DNA of 64,000 nt from Epilithonimonas bovis DSM 19482 (GTDB lineage: Bacteria > Bacteroidota > Bacteroidia > Flavobacteriales > Weeksellaceae), in assembly GCF_900108115.1 (NCBI RefSeq), contig NZ_FTPU01000009.1, positions 1-64,000 on the forward strand, in the 5' to 3' direction. The position numbers and the translations under genes were made by a program. Positions within the stretch are counted from its first letter, which is position 1; every line of letters begins with the position of its first letter. Below, one piece after another: positions 56,345-64,000 of this stretch. The notes beneath the pieces were generated by a model. It worked only from the letters and a program-made list of their open reading frames with translations, searched no databases and was not told where the DNA came from.

Positions 56345-56460
56345 TGATAATTGATTTTGTTTGAACACAAAGCTCGCAAAGTTTTTTTGACAACTAAATG
56401 TTCTCAGGTTCGCAAAGGTGCTTCGCTCAGCAAAAGTTCATTTTTTATAATCTTTAAATT
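56345..56460. repeat. Short array H13 and CGCAAAG-type words
   Basis: ATAATTG, ATTTTGT start in phase after the ABC gene; ACACAAAG, CTCGCAAAG and TTCGCAAAG words follow. No coding sequence is seen in this gap. Confidence 0.35.
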
Positions 56461-56465
56461 TTACA

Positions 56466-57776
56466 ATGAAAAATATTTTCCTCATAACAAAAAGAGAATT
56501 TTTGACCCAGGTCAAGAAAAAATCTTTTATCATCCTGACACTTCTGGCACCACTGCTCATCATTGGTTTTGGTGTGCTTATTGGCGTGATGTTCAAAGCC
56601 AACGAAGCCGAATACCACTTTGATGTTATTGATAAAAGCGGTGTTTTCAACGGTCAGTTAAAATCTACAAAAGATATTACTTACACTTTTGTCCCGACGA
56701 ATACTGAAAATGCGCTCGTCAAAAACCTGAAAGACCTAAAAGGTACAGACGGCTTACTGATTATTCCGGAACTGAAAGACAGAAATTTTAACGATTTGGA
56801 AAGCGGAACCAAACTGCTGACCAACAGAAAAATAGGTGTAGATACAAAATCTTCTGTTTCTGCCGATCTCAGTAACATCCTGAAAAAAGAGAAAATAAAA
56901 CAACTTGGCATCCCCGAAGACCGGATTATAAACCTGGATAAAAACTTCAAAATCATTTCCCAAAATGTGGCAGAAAGCGACCGGCCAGAGAGCGATCTGG
57001 CATTTGGAATCAAAACTGCGCTGAGCATGGGACTGATGTATGTGGTTTTTATGTTCATCATTATTTACGGTGTGCGTGTTATGAGAAGCGTTCTCGAAGA
57101 GAAAAACAACCGGGTGGTGGAGATTATCATCTCATCCGTCAAACCATTTGAACTGATGATGGGGAAAATCCTGGGTGTAACTCTGGTCGCTTTAACACAA
57201 TTCATTATCTGGATAGCAATGTCTGTGACGGCTGCATTTTTCCTCAATACAGGTTTCTCAGCAATGCAAAAAAACATCCCTGCAGAACAAGGCGAGATGA
57301 TGAAAAACCTGGATCTACAGCAGATGGCAACCGAAGTTTCGCACATCCTTTTGGATATGAACTACGTAGGCATCATCAGTGTTTTTGTATTTTTCTTTCT
57401 TTTTGGCTACATCTTTTACAGTTCTATGTATGCGGCGATAGGAAGCGCCGTTGATAATGAGACGGAGACGCAACAATTCACGATGTTTGCGATTGTTCCG
57501 TTGATGTTGGGACTTTACGGAAGTTTTACGATTATGAATAATCCTGACGGACCGATGGCTTTTTGGCTGTCCATCATTCCGTTCACTTCGCCCGTTGCGA
57601 TGATTGCGAGAATCCCGTTTGGGGTTCCGCTTTGGCAGATTCTTTTATCTATTTTCCTATTGATTGCTTCTACTCTACTAATGGTTTATATCGCAGCGAA
57701 AATCTACAGGGTCGGAATCCTGATGTATGGAAATAAGGCAACTTTGAAGGAAATCTGGAAATGGATCAGAAACTAA
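56466..57776 (+). CDS. ABC-2-type permease (NatB-like)
   Basis: 436 residues. One N-terminal membrane helix (FIILTLLAPLLIIGFGVLIGVMF, about 19-41), a ~140-residue periplasmic domain, then five membrane helices from about 183 (ALSMGLMYVVFMFIIIYGVRVMRSVLEEKNNRVVEIIISSVKPFELMMGKILG is the first helix and coupling loop). This is the ABC-2 type 3 layout of NatB and related exporters. It pairs with the ATPase upstream. The last 11 bases overlap the convergent phosphodiesterase gene, so there is no separate terminator. Confidence 0.9.
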   Translation: MKNIFLITKREFLTQVKKKSFIILTLLAPLLIIGFGVLIGVMFKANEAEYHFDVIDKSGVFNGQLKSTKDITYTFVPTNTENALVKNLKDLKGTDGLLIIPELKDRNFNDLESGTKLLTNRKIGVDTKSSVSADLSNILKKEKIKQLGIPEDRIINLDKNFKIISQNVAESDRPESDLAFGIKTALSMGLMYVVFMFIIIYGVRVMRSVLEEKNNRVVEIIISSVKPFELMMGKILGVTLVALTQFIIWIAMSVTAAFFLNTGFSAMQKNIPAEQGEMMKNLDLQQMATEVSHILLDMNYVGIISVFVFFFLFGYIFYSSMYAAIGSAVDNETETQQFTMFAIVPLMLGLYGSFTIMNNPDGPMAFWLSIIPFTSPVAMIARIPFGVPLWQILLSIFLLIASTLLMVYIAAKIYRVGILMYGNKATLKEIWKWIRN

Positions 57777-58701
57777 GCAGACTGCCCTGAACAGGATATA
57801 TATATTGCAATTGCAGCGGATTATTCTGCTGCAATTCCTGTTTTATAATCTCAGGGTTTTTACCGGAAGGTTTGATGTGTGTAATGATGATCTTTAAACC
57901 CTTTAAATTCTCTTGGCCGGCAAAGGCTGATAATTTAATAAATTCTTCCTGCAGCAAGTTTGGGGTGAGATGCCCAAATAAAAGATTTTCCGGTTGCGAA
58001 TTGGGAAAAGACACTTCTATCATAATCGCTTTCAGCTGTTTATTTTTAATCAGCGGAGCGATACTTTTCCATAAAATTTCCAGGTTTTTGCTGTTTTCGA
58101 TGCGGTCTGCACCAGTGTCGCCCAAATACAGAATGTAATCATCATGAGAACCTACCAGCACTGCAGAACTTTTGTAATCTTTCGTATGGCTGAGTTCAAA
58201 TGCCTTTATACTAAGTCCTGTACCAGTAACCTGATGTTCTGCTCCAAGTTGTAAGGGTATCAATTGGTATTTGCCTATCGGATTATTGCCTTTATCAGTA
58301 AAGTTAACCCAAGTATCTTTGGAAAAATAATAATTGACCAAAATATCCTGTACAAACGGGATTGCATAAATATTTTTCTTAGAGTCTGCCGGCGAGTTAA
58401 TCACCAAGCCAGACAGATGATCCAGATGCCCGTGCGAAATAAAGTAACCTTTGATATAATCCCGGAGTACTTTTTCTTCCTCAACATCAAATGTTTTTAA
58501 AGCGATAGCTTTTCTAATTCCTGCATTGATGGTTCCCGCATCCAGAGCCAAAAATTCGTTTTTTTGATACTGAGAGATCAGATAAGAAGAAAGATTATCT
58601 TCCCGCTCTCCGCCGTAAACCCCCAAAGGCACTATATCAAAAGTTTGCGCAGCAGCTGCCAGGTTCAACAAAACGGACGAAGCAAAAAGGAATTTTTTCA
58701 C
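57766..58701 (-). CDS. Class II 3',5'-cyclic-nucleotide phosphodiesterase
   Basis: 311 residues with a signal peptide (FLFASSVLLNLAAAAQ). The PDE class II signature is seen as ISHGHLDHLSGLVINSPAD (about 88-106), with HGHLDH supplying metal ligands; HTKDYKSSAVLV (about 173), YLGDTGADRIE (about 192-202, Asp) and GHLTPNLLQEE plus IITHIKP (about 273) complete the metallo-beta-lactamase-like site. The family hydrolyses cAMP and related cyclic nucleotides; export to the periplasm implies scavenging of extracellular cyclic nucleotides. It begins nine bases after the DEAD-helicase stop, so the two are probably cotranscribed; the 3' end overlaps the ABC permease gene. Confidence 0.88.
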   Translation of the reverse strand: MKKFLFASSVLLNLAAAAQTFDIVPLGVYGGEREDNLSSYLISQYQKNEFLALDAGTINAGIRKAIALKTFDVEEEKVLRDYIKGYFISHGHLDHLSGLVINSPADSKKNIYAIPFVQDILVNYYFSKDTWVNFTDKGNNPIGKYQLIPLQLGAEHQVTGTGLSIKAFELSHTKDYKSSAVLVGSHDDYILYLGDTGADRIENSKNLEILWKSIAPLIKNKQLKAIMIEVSFPNSQPENLLFGHLTPNLLQEEFIKLSAFAGQENLKGLKIIITHIKPSGKNPEIIKQELQQNNPLQLQYIYPVQGSLLSF

Positions 58702-58710
58702 GATTTTCTG

Positions 58711-60063
58711 TTATTTTTTTCGCTTGGCTTTTGATTTTGCCTTCTGTTGCGCTCTGTTGGCCCCGAATTTCTTTGGTGCTTTTCGTTTGGTTGGCCCACC
58801 CAGATTAATTTTTTTATTCTTGTCTTTTTTCTCGTGGAAGGCCGATTCGCCTTCGTTAAGTTTGGCGGTAGTAAGATGTTTCATCTTGACCTCATCTTTT
58901 TCCGAAGCAATCTTCACTTTGGAGATTACAACTTCTTGCGGGAATTCGGATTTATTGATTTCTTTATCCATCAATAATTCGATATCCAACAGCTGGGATT
59001 CTTCTTTCTTTGTAAAGAAACTGATAGCAATCCCCTCTTTATCAGCACGGCCCGTCCTACCAATCCTGTGAATGTACTGTTCAGGGACTTCAGGAATCTC
59101 AAAGTTGAAGACATGGGAAATATCAGGGATATCAAGACCTCTTGCCATAATATCCGTGGTAATCACGCCACGCAATTGCTCTTTGGTAAATTCTTGCATC
59201 ACTCGCAGACGGAAATTCTGAGATTTATTGGAATGGATGACACCAAACTCGCCAGGAAATTCATGATCCAGTTTTTCAAAAATAAGGTCAGCGTGCTTTT
59301 TATTATTAGCAAAAATCAGGATTTTCTCCAGATTATCTTCAGTTTTCAGAAGATGGATAAGCAGGTTCAGTTTGGTATTGAAGTTCTCTACCGGGATGGC
59401 CGATTGTGCAATTTTCTCCAGAGGTGTACCGGATCTTGCCAGTGAAATTTCTAAAGGGCCTGCAAAATATTCATTCAGCATCTCATCCACAGCATCTGTC
59501 ATAGTTGCAGAAAACAGAATGTTCTGGCGTTTTTCCTTCATCATTTCAAAAATGTGAGTGAGTTGCGGGCGAAAACCAAGATTCAGCATTTCGTCAAATT
59601 CATCAATAATCAGTTTACCCACTTCTCTCAGAGAGATGGCGTTATCAATCGACAAATCCATCACTCGTCCCGGTGTTCCTACCAGAATATCACACCCGTT
59701 ATTGAACAGCAGTTTCTGCGTATTAATATTTTTCCCACCATATACGCCAATCACTCTTGCCGTTAGATTCTCTGTTAGTTTTTCGATAACTTCTGTTACC
59801 TGCACCACCAGCTCGCGGGTAGGAACCAAAACCAAAACGGTTGGGTTTCCTGTTTTGTTGTACTTCCAGGCTTTGAGGACAGGCAGCAGATAAGCCAGCG
59901 TTTTGCCGGTTCCGGTCTGTGCAATTCCCATGACATCACGGCCAGATAGTATGGGCTTGATGCTTTTCTCCTGAATCGGCGTTGGCTCAAATAAATCTAA
60001 GTCGGCTAAAACATCCAGGACCTTTTCCGGCAATTCGAAATCTGCAAAAGTGGTTTTCTTCAT
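58711..60063 (-). CDS. DEAD-box RNA helicase (RhlE-like)
   Basis: 450 residues. Q-motif FADFELPEKVLDVLADLDLFEPTPIQ (about 5-30), Walker A AQTGTGKT (about 48-55), PTRELV (about 86), TPGR (about 134), IIDEFDEML (DEFD in place of DEAD, about 157), SAT (about 189), then domain 2 with VIHSN, TDIMARGLDIPDISHVFNFE (about 307) and HRIGRTGRA (about 336). A basic Lys/Arg-rich tail follows from about 420. RhlE/CsdA-like proteins unwind RNA in ribosome assembly and cold response. The -7 box TATCTTTG ends four bases before the ATG, predicting leaderless mRNA. The phosphodiesterase gene follows. Confidence 0.94.
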   Translation of the reverse strand: MKKTTFADFELPEKVLDVLADLDLFEPTPIQEKSIKPILSGRDVMGIAQTGTGKTLAYLLPVLKAWKYNKTGNPTVLVLVPTRELVVQVTEVIEKLTENLTARVIGVYGGKNINTQKLLFNNGCDILVGTPGRVMDLSIDNAISLREVGKLIIDEFDEMLNLGFRPQLTHIFEMMKEKRQNILFSATMTDAVDEMLNEYFAGPLEISLARSGTPLEKIAQSAIPVENFNTKLNLLIHLLKTEDNLEKILIFANNKKHADLIFEKLDHEFPGEFGVIHSNKSQNFRLRVMQEFTKEQLRGVITTDIMARGLDIPDISHVFNFEIPEVPEQYIHRIGRTGRADKEGIAISFFTKKEESQLLDIELLMDKEINKSEFPQEVVISKVKIASEKDEVKMKHLTTAKLNEGESAFHEKKDKNKKINLGGPTKRKAPKKFGANRAQQKAKSKAKRKK

Positions 60064-60067
60064 TTTG

Positions 60068-60075
60068 CAAAGATA
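60068..60075 (-). promoter_or_regulatory. -7 box four bases from the helicase start codon
   Basis: TATCTTTG on the minus strand, then CAAA and ATG. Confidence 0.65.
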
Positions 60076-60094
60076 AACTTATTTTTTTGTTGGA

Positions 60095-61261
60095 TTACTT
60101 CTGCCCTTCCTTCAGGATAATGCGAAAAGTAGTGCCTTTCCCCACCTCTGACTGCGCAATTCTCACCTCGCCATTGTGGTACTCTTCTATCACCCTTTTT
60201 GTAAGCGACAGCCCCAGTCCCCAACCCCGTTTTTTGGTGGAAAACCCTGGTTTGAAGGCATTTCTCATCTGCTGCTTGGTCATACCGCTGCCATTATCTT
60301 TGACATCGATATAGACATTCCTGTTTTTTTTATAGAGGGATATTTCCAGGCGCCCTTCTCCCTTCATAGCATCCACCGCATTTTTCACCAGGTTTTCTAC
60401 AATCCAGCTGATCAGGATTTTGCTGTGTGGCACCAGGATAGGCTCATAACTTTTCTTGAATGTGAAATGCACTTTTGTAGAGATCCGACTCTTGAGGTAA
60501 TCATAGTTCTGCTGAATCGTCTCATTAAGATCCAGATCATTCAGTTCCGGAACAGATCCAATTTTGGAAAATCTTTCTGAGATGGTCTTTAGCCGGTCGA
60601 CATCCTTCTCCAGTTCTTTTACGCCCAGGCTGTTCTCATCTTCCAGCTTCATAATCTCTACCCAGCCAATCATGGATGACAGCGGTGTGCCAATCTGGTG
60701 CGCCGTTTCTTTGGCCAAACCTGCCCATACAAAACCTTCATCGGTTTTCTTGAGCGTTCTTAGAAACCAAAAGGAGAAAAGCAGATAAGCGCCAATAAAC
60801 AACGCCAATATATAAGGATAATACCGGAAATAATTGAGCAAATCCGAGTTATCATAATAGATATACTGATTTTGTCCCGAAGGTAATTCTACAACAAAAG
60901 GCTCGTAAGAGTTTTCCATTTTCTGGATAAGACTTTTGAGTTTAACAGAGTCCTGTTCTACATCTGATGGGATATTAGCCTGGAAAATAGGGGTTTTCTT
61001 TTTATCGGTGACAATAATCGGCAGATTGGTATTATCCTGCATTACAGCAAGATACAATTCCTGAATCTTGGGATCTGCCGAGATCTCATCATCTGTGTAA
61101 GCTTTAAGCGCTGCCGCAATCAGGTTAACCTTCTGGATCTCCTGCTTACGAAGTTGACTGATCATCAGGAACGAAGAAATGGCAATTCCGAAAACAATCG
61201 CGGTAAGTGTCATATAAACCACCCAACTGTTAATCCGCTTCAGAAAATTAAATCCGTTCAT
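60095..61261 (-). CDS. Sensor histidine kinase
   Basis: 388 residues. Two membrane helices (about 13-35 and 148-168) enclose a ~110-residue periplasmic sensor; there is no HAMP. The phospho-acceptor is His188 in LAKETAHQIGTPLSSMIGW, the N-box LVKNAVDAMKGEGRLEI is near 287, and DNGSGMTKQQMRNAF and KRGWGLGLSLTKRVIEEYHNGEV are the G-boxes. This GTPL subtype is common in Bacteroidota orphan kinases. No response regulator is adjacent; the helicase follows 31 bases downstream but has its own promoter. The signal sensed is not visible. Confidence 0.9.
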   Translation of the reverse strand: MNGFNFLKRINSWVVYMTLTAIVFGIAISSFLMISQLRKQEIQKVNLIAAALKAYTDDEISADPKIQELYLAVMQDNTNLPIIVTDKKKTPIFQANIPSDVEQDSVKLKSLIQKMENSYEPFVVELPSGQNQYIYYDNSDLLNYFRYYPYILALFIGAYLLFSFWFLRTLKKTDEGFVWAGLAKETAHQIGTPLSSMIGWVEIMKLEDENSLGVKELEKDVDRLKTISERFSKIGSVPELNDLDLNETIQQNYDYLKSRISTKVHFTFKKSYEPILVPHSKILISWIVENLVKNAVDAMKGEGRLEISLYKKNRNVYIDVKDNGSGMTKQQMRNAFKPGFSTKKRGWGLGLSLTKRVIEEYHNGEVRIAQSEVGKGTTFRIILKEGQK

Positions 61262-61408
61262 CTGTTTTTGCTTATTGTTGCCAAAAGTTACAATTCAAAC
61301 GGCAATTTAGGGATTTATTGTATGAGAGAAAAATAATGTAGTGTTATGATTTTGTTACCCCATAATCAAAGTTTATTATTGATATTTGTACTGGAAAAAT
61401 TAAGATAA

Positions 61409-62275
61409 ATGATCACGATTCAAAATGATAAACTCAGGGCAACATTCAACAATTTGGGAGCAGAACTGGTTTCCCTTATCAATATAGAAACCGGAAAAGA
61501 GATTATGTGGAGCGGCAACCCGGATTTTTGGAGCGGGATAAGCCCTGTACTTTTCCCAATCATTGGGGCATTGAAGAATGAGCAATATATTTTTGAAAAC
61601 CAAACTTATGAATTGCCTCGCCACGGTTTTGCAAGAAGGAGAATTTTTGCAGTAAAAGAATCTTCTGAAAATGAAGTTGTTTTTGAATTAACTTCTGATG
61701 AAGAATCTCTGAAAATCTATCCATTCCAATTTAGTTTGGAAATCAAATATACTTTGGCTGCTAATAAACTTACTGTGGATTACCTGGTAAAAAACCTTTC
61801 CCAAAAACAAATGTATTTTTCTCTGGGAGCACATCCGGGGTTTGCAATTGATACAGAAAACGGATTGAATTATAACGATTACGAAATCGCTTTCTCTAAT
61901 GATGATGAACTGCAAATCCACCCACTTGTCGACAACCTTATTAGTAATCAAACAAAAACAATAGACTTAGAAAACAAGGTACTTCCTTTGTCCTACGAAT
62001 TATTCTCAAAAGACGCGCTTGTTATGACCAATATGAGAAGCAAAGAATTGATCCTGAGAAATAACAAGAACCATCATAAAGTAATTTTTATTTTTTCAAA
62101 CTTCCCTTATTTTGGGATCTGGGCAGCCAAAAATGCCGATTTTGTTTGTCTCGAACCTTGGCAGGGCATTGCAGATCTGGAAAATCATAATCAGCAATTA
62201 ACAGAAAAATTTGGGATTCTAAGACTAGAAAAAGGCGGAGACTGGACGGCAAACTGGGCTGTTGAGATTATATAA
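61409..62275 (+). CDS. Aldose 1-epimerase-like (YeaD/LacX) protein
   Basis: 288 residues of the galactose-mutarotase fold. LRATFNNLGAELVSLINIETGKEIMWSGNPDFWSGISPVLFPIIG (about 9-53) is the LacX/YeaD-type N-terminus; ELPRHGFARRRIF (about 69-81) gives an Arg-His pair, SLGAHPGFAID (about 143) the second catalytic His, and FVCLEPWQGIADLENH (about 247) the acidic residue. Family members interconvert anomers of hexoses or hexose 6-phosphates. Monocistronic as far as seen. A weak box (GATATTTG) lies upstream; it misses the consensus TA. Confidence 0.85.
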   Translation: MITIQNDKLRATFNNLGAELVSLINIETGKEIMWSGNPDFWSGISPVLFPIIGALKNEQYIFENQTYELPRHGFARRRIFAVKESSENEVVFELTSDEESLKIYPFQFSLEIKYTLAANKLTVDYLVKNLSQKQMYFSLGAHPGFAIDTENGLNYNDYEIAFSNDDELQIHPLVDNLISNQTKTIDLENKVLPLSYELFSKDALVMTNMRSKELILRNNKNHHKVIFIFSNFPYFGIWAAKNADFVCLEPWQGIADLENHNQQLTEKFGILRLEKGGDWTANWAVEII

Positions 62276-62322
62276 ATCTAATTTTTTACAAAAAATTGAC
62301 TGATTAGCTAAGATGACTTTAC

Positions 62323-62330
62323 TAAATTTG
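62323..62330 (+). promoter_or_regulatory. -7 promoter box of the HD-PycTM gene
   Basis: TAAATTTG, 15 bases before the ATG. Confidence 0.6.
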
Positions 62331-62345
62331 TTTAAATAACTCTTT

Positions 62346-63548
62346 ATGGATATTTTAAAAATCACAGAAGACTATGTAAGAAATTTATTGAAAGATAAGT
62401 TATCTTCTTCCTATTCTTATCATAATCTGGAGCACACCATTCAGGTTGTGGATAAGGTGAAAATCCTTAGCAAAGAAGAGCATATTAATCCCGAAGACAC
62501 AGAAAATCTGCTTTTAGCAGCTTGGTTCCACGATGTCGGCTATATCGTTGACTGCGAAAACCATGAGGAAGAAAGTAAAAAACTGGCAGAAACTTTTCTG
62601 AGGCAATATCAGCTGGATGAAGGACGTATCTCAAAAATCAGCGAGTTGATCCTGGCCACAGACAAATTCTATAAACCCAAAAATCATCAGGAAGAGATTA
62701 TCAAAGATGCAGATTTGTACCATCTGGCCTCGGATGACTATTTCAGGATTGGCGAAAACCTGAGACAGGAGATCAAAGAGGTGCATCATCAGAAATTCAG
62801 TAAGTTAAAATGGGCTGAATTAAATATTAATTTCTTTGCAAAACACCAGTTCTATACCAATTTTGCAAAGGAAAACTGGCAACCGGAAAAAGAAAAAAAT
62901 GTCGAAAAAATACTGGCAAAAATTAAAACCCTGAAACAGGAAAAAAAAGAAAAAGACAATCTGGAAAAGGATAAAGCACTTCTAAACAAAAAAAAGCTTG
63001 AGAAGATGGAAACGCCGGAACGTGGCATAGAAACGATGTTCCGCGTGACACTCAGCAATCACACCAAGTTGAGCCAGATTGCCGACAGCAAGGCTAATAT
63101 CCTGCTTTCCGTTAATTCCATTATTATTTCGGTGGCACTTTCTACATTGGTACCCAAACTGGACGCGCCCAGCAATTCGCATCTTATCATCCCGACTTTT
63201 ATTATGATCATGTTCAGCGTGGTATCCATCATTCTTTCGATTATGTCAACGCGCCCCAAGGTCTCCAGCGGCACATTTACAAGAAAAGAAATCGAAGATA
63301 AAAAAGTCAACCTTCTCTTCTTCGGAAATTTTTATAAAATGCCTGTTGATGAATATGTCTGGGCGATGAAGGAGATGATGAATGACCGGAAATACCTGTA
63401 CGACGCCATGATAAAAGACCTCTATTACCTGGGGGTGGTTCTCAACAGAAAATACAAATTATTGCGGTTAACTTACACCGTTTTTACCATTGGCATTGTC
63501 GTTTCCGTTATCACTTTTGTAGTGGCCTTCAGAAACGTGACCTTGTAA
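62346..63548 (+). CDS. HD-domain protein fused to a Pycsar-type transmembrane effector (DUF5706)
   Basis: 400 residues in three parts. N-terminal HD domain: His26/His30 in YSYHNLEHTIQV, the HD pair at about 62-63 in WFHDVGYIV, and Asp near 121-123 in IIKDADLYHL, so a metal-dependent phosphohydrolase site is complete. A highly charged coiled coil spans about 183-225. The C-terminal part, FRVTLSNHTKLSQIADSKANILLSVNSIIISV and three membrane helices (about 252-270, 281-301, 375-396), matches the DUF5706/PycTM effector of Pycsar anti-phage systems. No pyrimidine cyclase gene is in the window. Such fusions are widespread in Flavobacteriia. A regulatory or membrane-damaging role is inferred only. 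Confidence 0.82.
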   Translation: MDILKITEDYVRNLLKDKLSSSYSYHNLEHTIQVVDKVKILSKEEHINPEDTENLLLAAWFHDVGYIVDCENHEEESKKLAETFLRQYQLDEGRISKISELILATDKFYKPKNHQEEIIKDADLYHLASDDYFRIGENLRQEIKEVHHQKFSKLKWAELNINFFAKHQFYTNFAKENWQPEKEKNVEKILAKIKTLKQEKKEKDNLEKDKALLNKKKLEKMETPERGIETMFRVTLSNHTKLSQIADSKANILLSVNSIIISVALSTLVPKLDAPSNSHLIIPTFIMIMFSVVSIILSIMSTRPKVSSGTFTRKEIEDKKVNLLFFGNFYKMPVDEYVWAMKEMMNDRKYLYDAMIKDLYYLGVVLNRKYKLLRLTYTVFTIGIVVSVITFVVAFRNVTL

Positions 63549-63621
63549 TGTATGACCAAAAAATAATCTAGTTGATGACACCTGTTTTCCATTGAGTTAA
63601 CATCAAAATTTTTAAATCAAA

Positions 63622-64000
63622 ATGAATTATATAAAAAGTATCGCTTTGCTGGGAATTGTAACTGTATATTCCTGCACTTCTCAACAAAACATCCAAAATA
63701 CGGCTGAGAAAAACAACCAGCTGACTGTCGGAGGCAAACTGTTTACCTCATTTTTTCAGCAGAAGGCGGCAGAATATAAAGCACTGTGCTTTCAGGCCTA
63801 TAACATTGCCACGCTGCGGCTGGATGAGAACCTGAACAATAATACCGACAAGCGCCCAAAGGCCGTTATCACAGATATTGACGAAACGGTTTTGGACAAT
63901 TCTCCCTACGCTGTACACCAGTCATTACTGGGAAAAGATTATGATGCGGACTCTTGGCGTGACTGGACCAGCCGGGCCATAGCAGATACTGTTGCCGGCG
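63622..64000 (+). CDS. e(P4)-type acid phosphatase lipoprotein, N-terminal part (cut by window edge)
   Basis: The frame begins MNYIKSIALLGIVTVYSCTS, a lipoprotein signal with Cys18, and is open to the window end (126 codons). FFQQKAAEYKALCFQAYNIA (about 44-63) and then KAVITDIDETVLDNSPY (about 80-96) carry the HAD nucleophile and acid Asp residues of the class C / lipoprotein e(P4) 5'-nucleotidase family; SWRDWTSR (about 112) is the next conserved piece. These outer-membrane enzymes dephosphorylate nucleotides such as NMN outside the cell. The catalytic C-terminal half lies beyond the window, so completeness cannot be judged. Confidence 0.88.
   Translation, partial: MNYIKSIALLGIVTVYSCTSQQNIQNTAEKNNQLTVGGKLFTSFFQQKAAEYKALCFQAYNIATLRLDENLNNNTDKRPKAVITDIDETVLDNSPYAVHQSLLGKDYDADSWRDWTSRAIADTVAG

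Noticed and set aside
62346-63548. Complete Pycsar defence system
   Set aside because: Only the effector-type half is present; no pyrimidine cyclase gene lies in the window, so a full system cannot be claimed.

Overview
The window is a chromosomal segment of a low-GC Bacteroidota bacterium, most probably a Weeksellaceae/Flavobacteriia member of the Chryseobacterium-Epilithonimonas type. This is inferred from gene families typical of the group (DUF1599, DUF2891, DUF4834-YfhO, a GLPGLI remnant, DUF1543, the MoxR/DUF58/Bat cluster, a fused aspartokinase-homoserine dehydrogenase) and from many TAnnTTTG -7 promoter boxes close to start codons. No tRNA, rRNA or CRISPR array was recognised. The window opens inside an IS982-type transposase and closes inside an e(P4)-type acid phosphatase gene.

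Layout. 0-5 kb: IS982 end against a truncated four-helix-bundle (IVP/S23) gene, DUF1599, DUF2891, folP and a frameshifted ClC channel. 5-6.3 kb: rpsF-rpsR-rplI. 6.6-12.2 kb (minus): moxR, an inserted four-helix-bundle gene, DUF58, a BatD-like membrane protein, batA, batB. 12-19 kb: DinB-like protein, rlmB, a lipoprotein, DUF4834, a RAYT transposase bracketed by twin hairpins, yfhO. 19-27 kb (minus): rpsO, an LtaS-like sulfatase, and thrA-thrB-thrC with a Thr-rich leader peptide and attenuator. 27-32 kb: padR-pspC, a GLPGLI remnant, a small transcription unit for a 20-residue amphipathic peptide, an acyltransferase, and a menaquinone-type thioesterase with isochorismate synthase. 32-41 kb (minus): lipoprotein, NupG-like transporter, bifunctional nuclease, etfA/etfB, SDR, M20 dipeptidase, and three secreted paralogs of which one carries a nonsense codon. 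41-47 kb: dnaG, clpP, tsaE, ald, and tyrA behind a Tyr-rich leader and terminator. 47-57 kb: purE, EamA exporter, lipoprotein, purK, NTF2-like protein, DUF1543, TauE/DUF1634, glyoxalase-like protein, mvaD, ABC exporter. 57-64 kb: class II cyclic-nucleotide phosphodiesterase, DEAD helicase, histidine kinase, aldose epimerase-like protein, HD-PycTM fusion and the partial acid phosphatase.

The most unusual material is between genes. (1) More than ten intergenic sites hold degenerate tandem arrays with a strict 7-base period, each with its own heptamer, and both four-helix-bundle genes abut such arrays. (2) A RAYT gene sits between two copies of one perfect hairpin. (3) Two structured repeat families occur twice each, with conserved flanks around a variable hairpin. 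(4) Two amino-acid attenuators (Thr and Tyr) and an unannotated PSM-like micropeptide unit are visible. (5) Four genes have a -7 box exactly four bases before the start codon, which predicts leaderless mRNAs.
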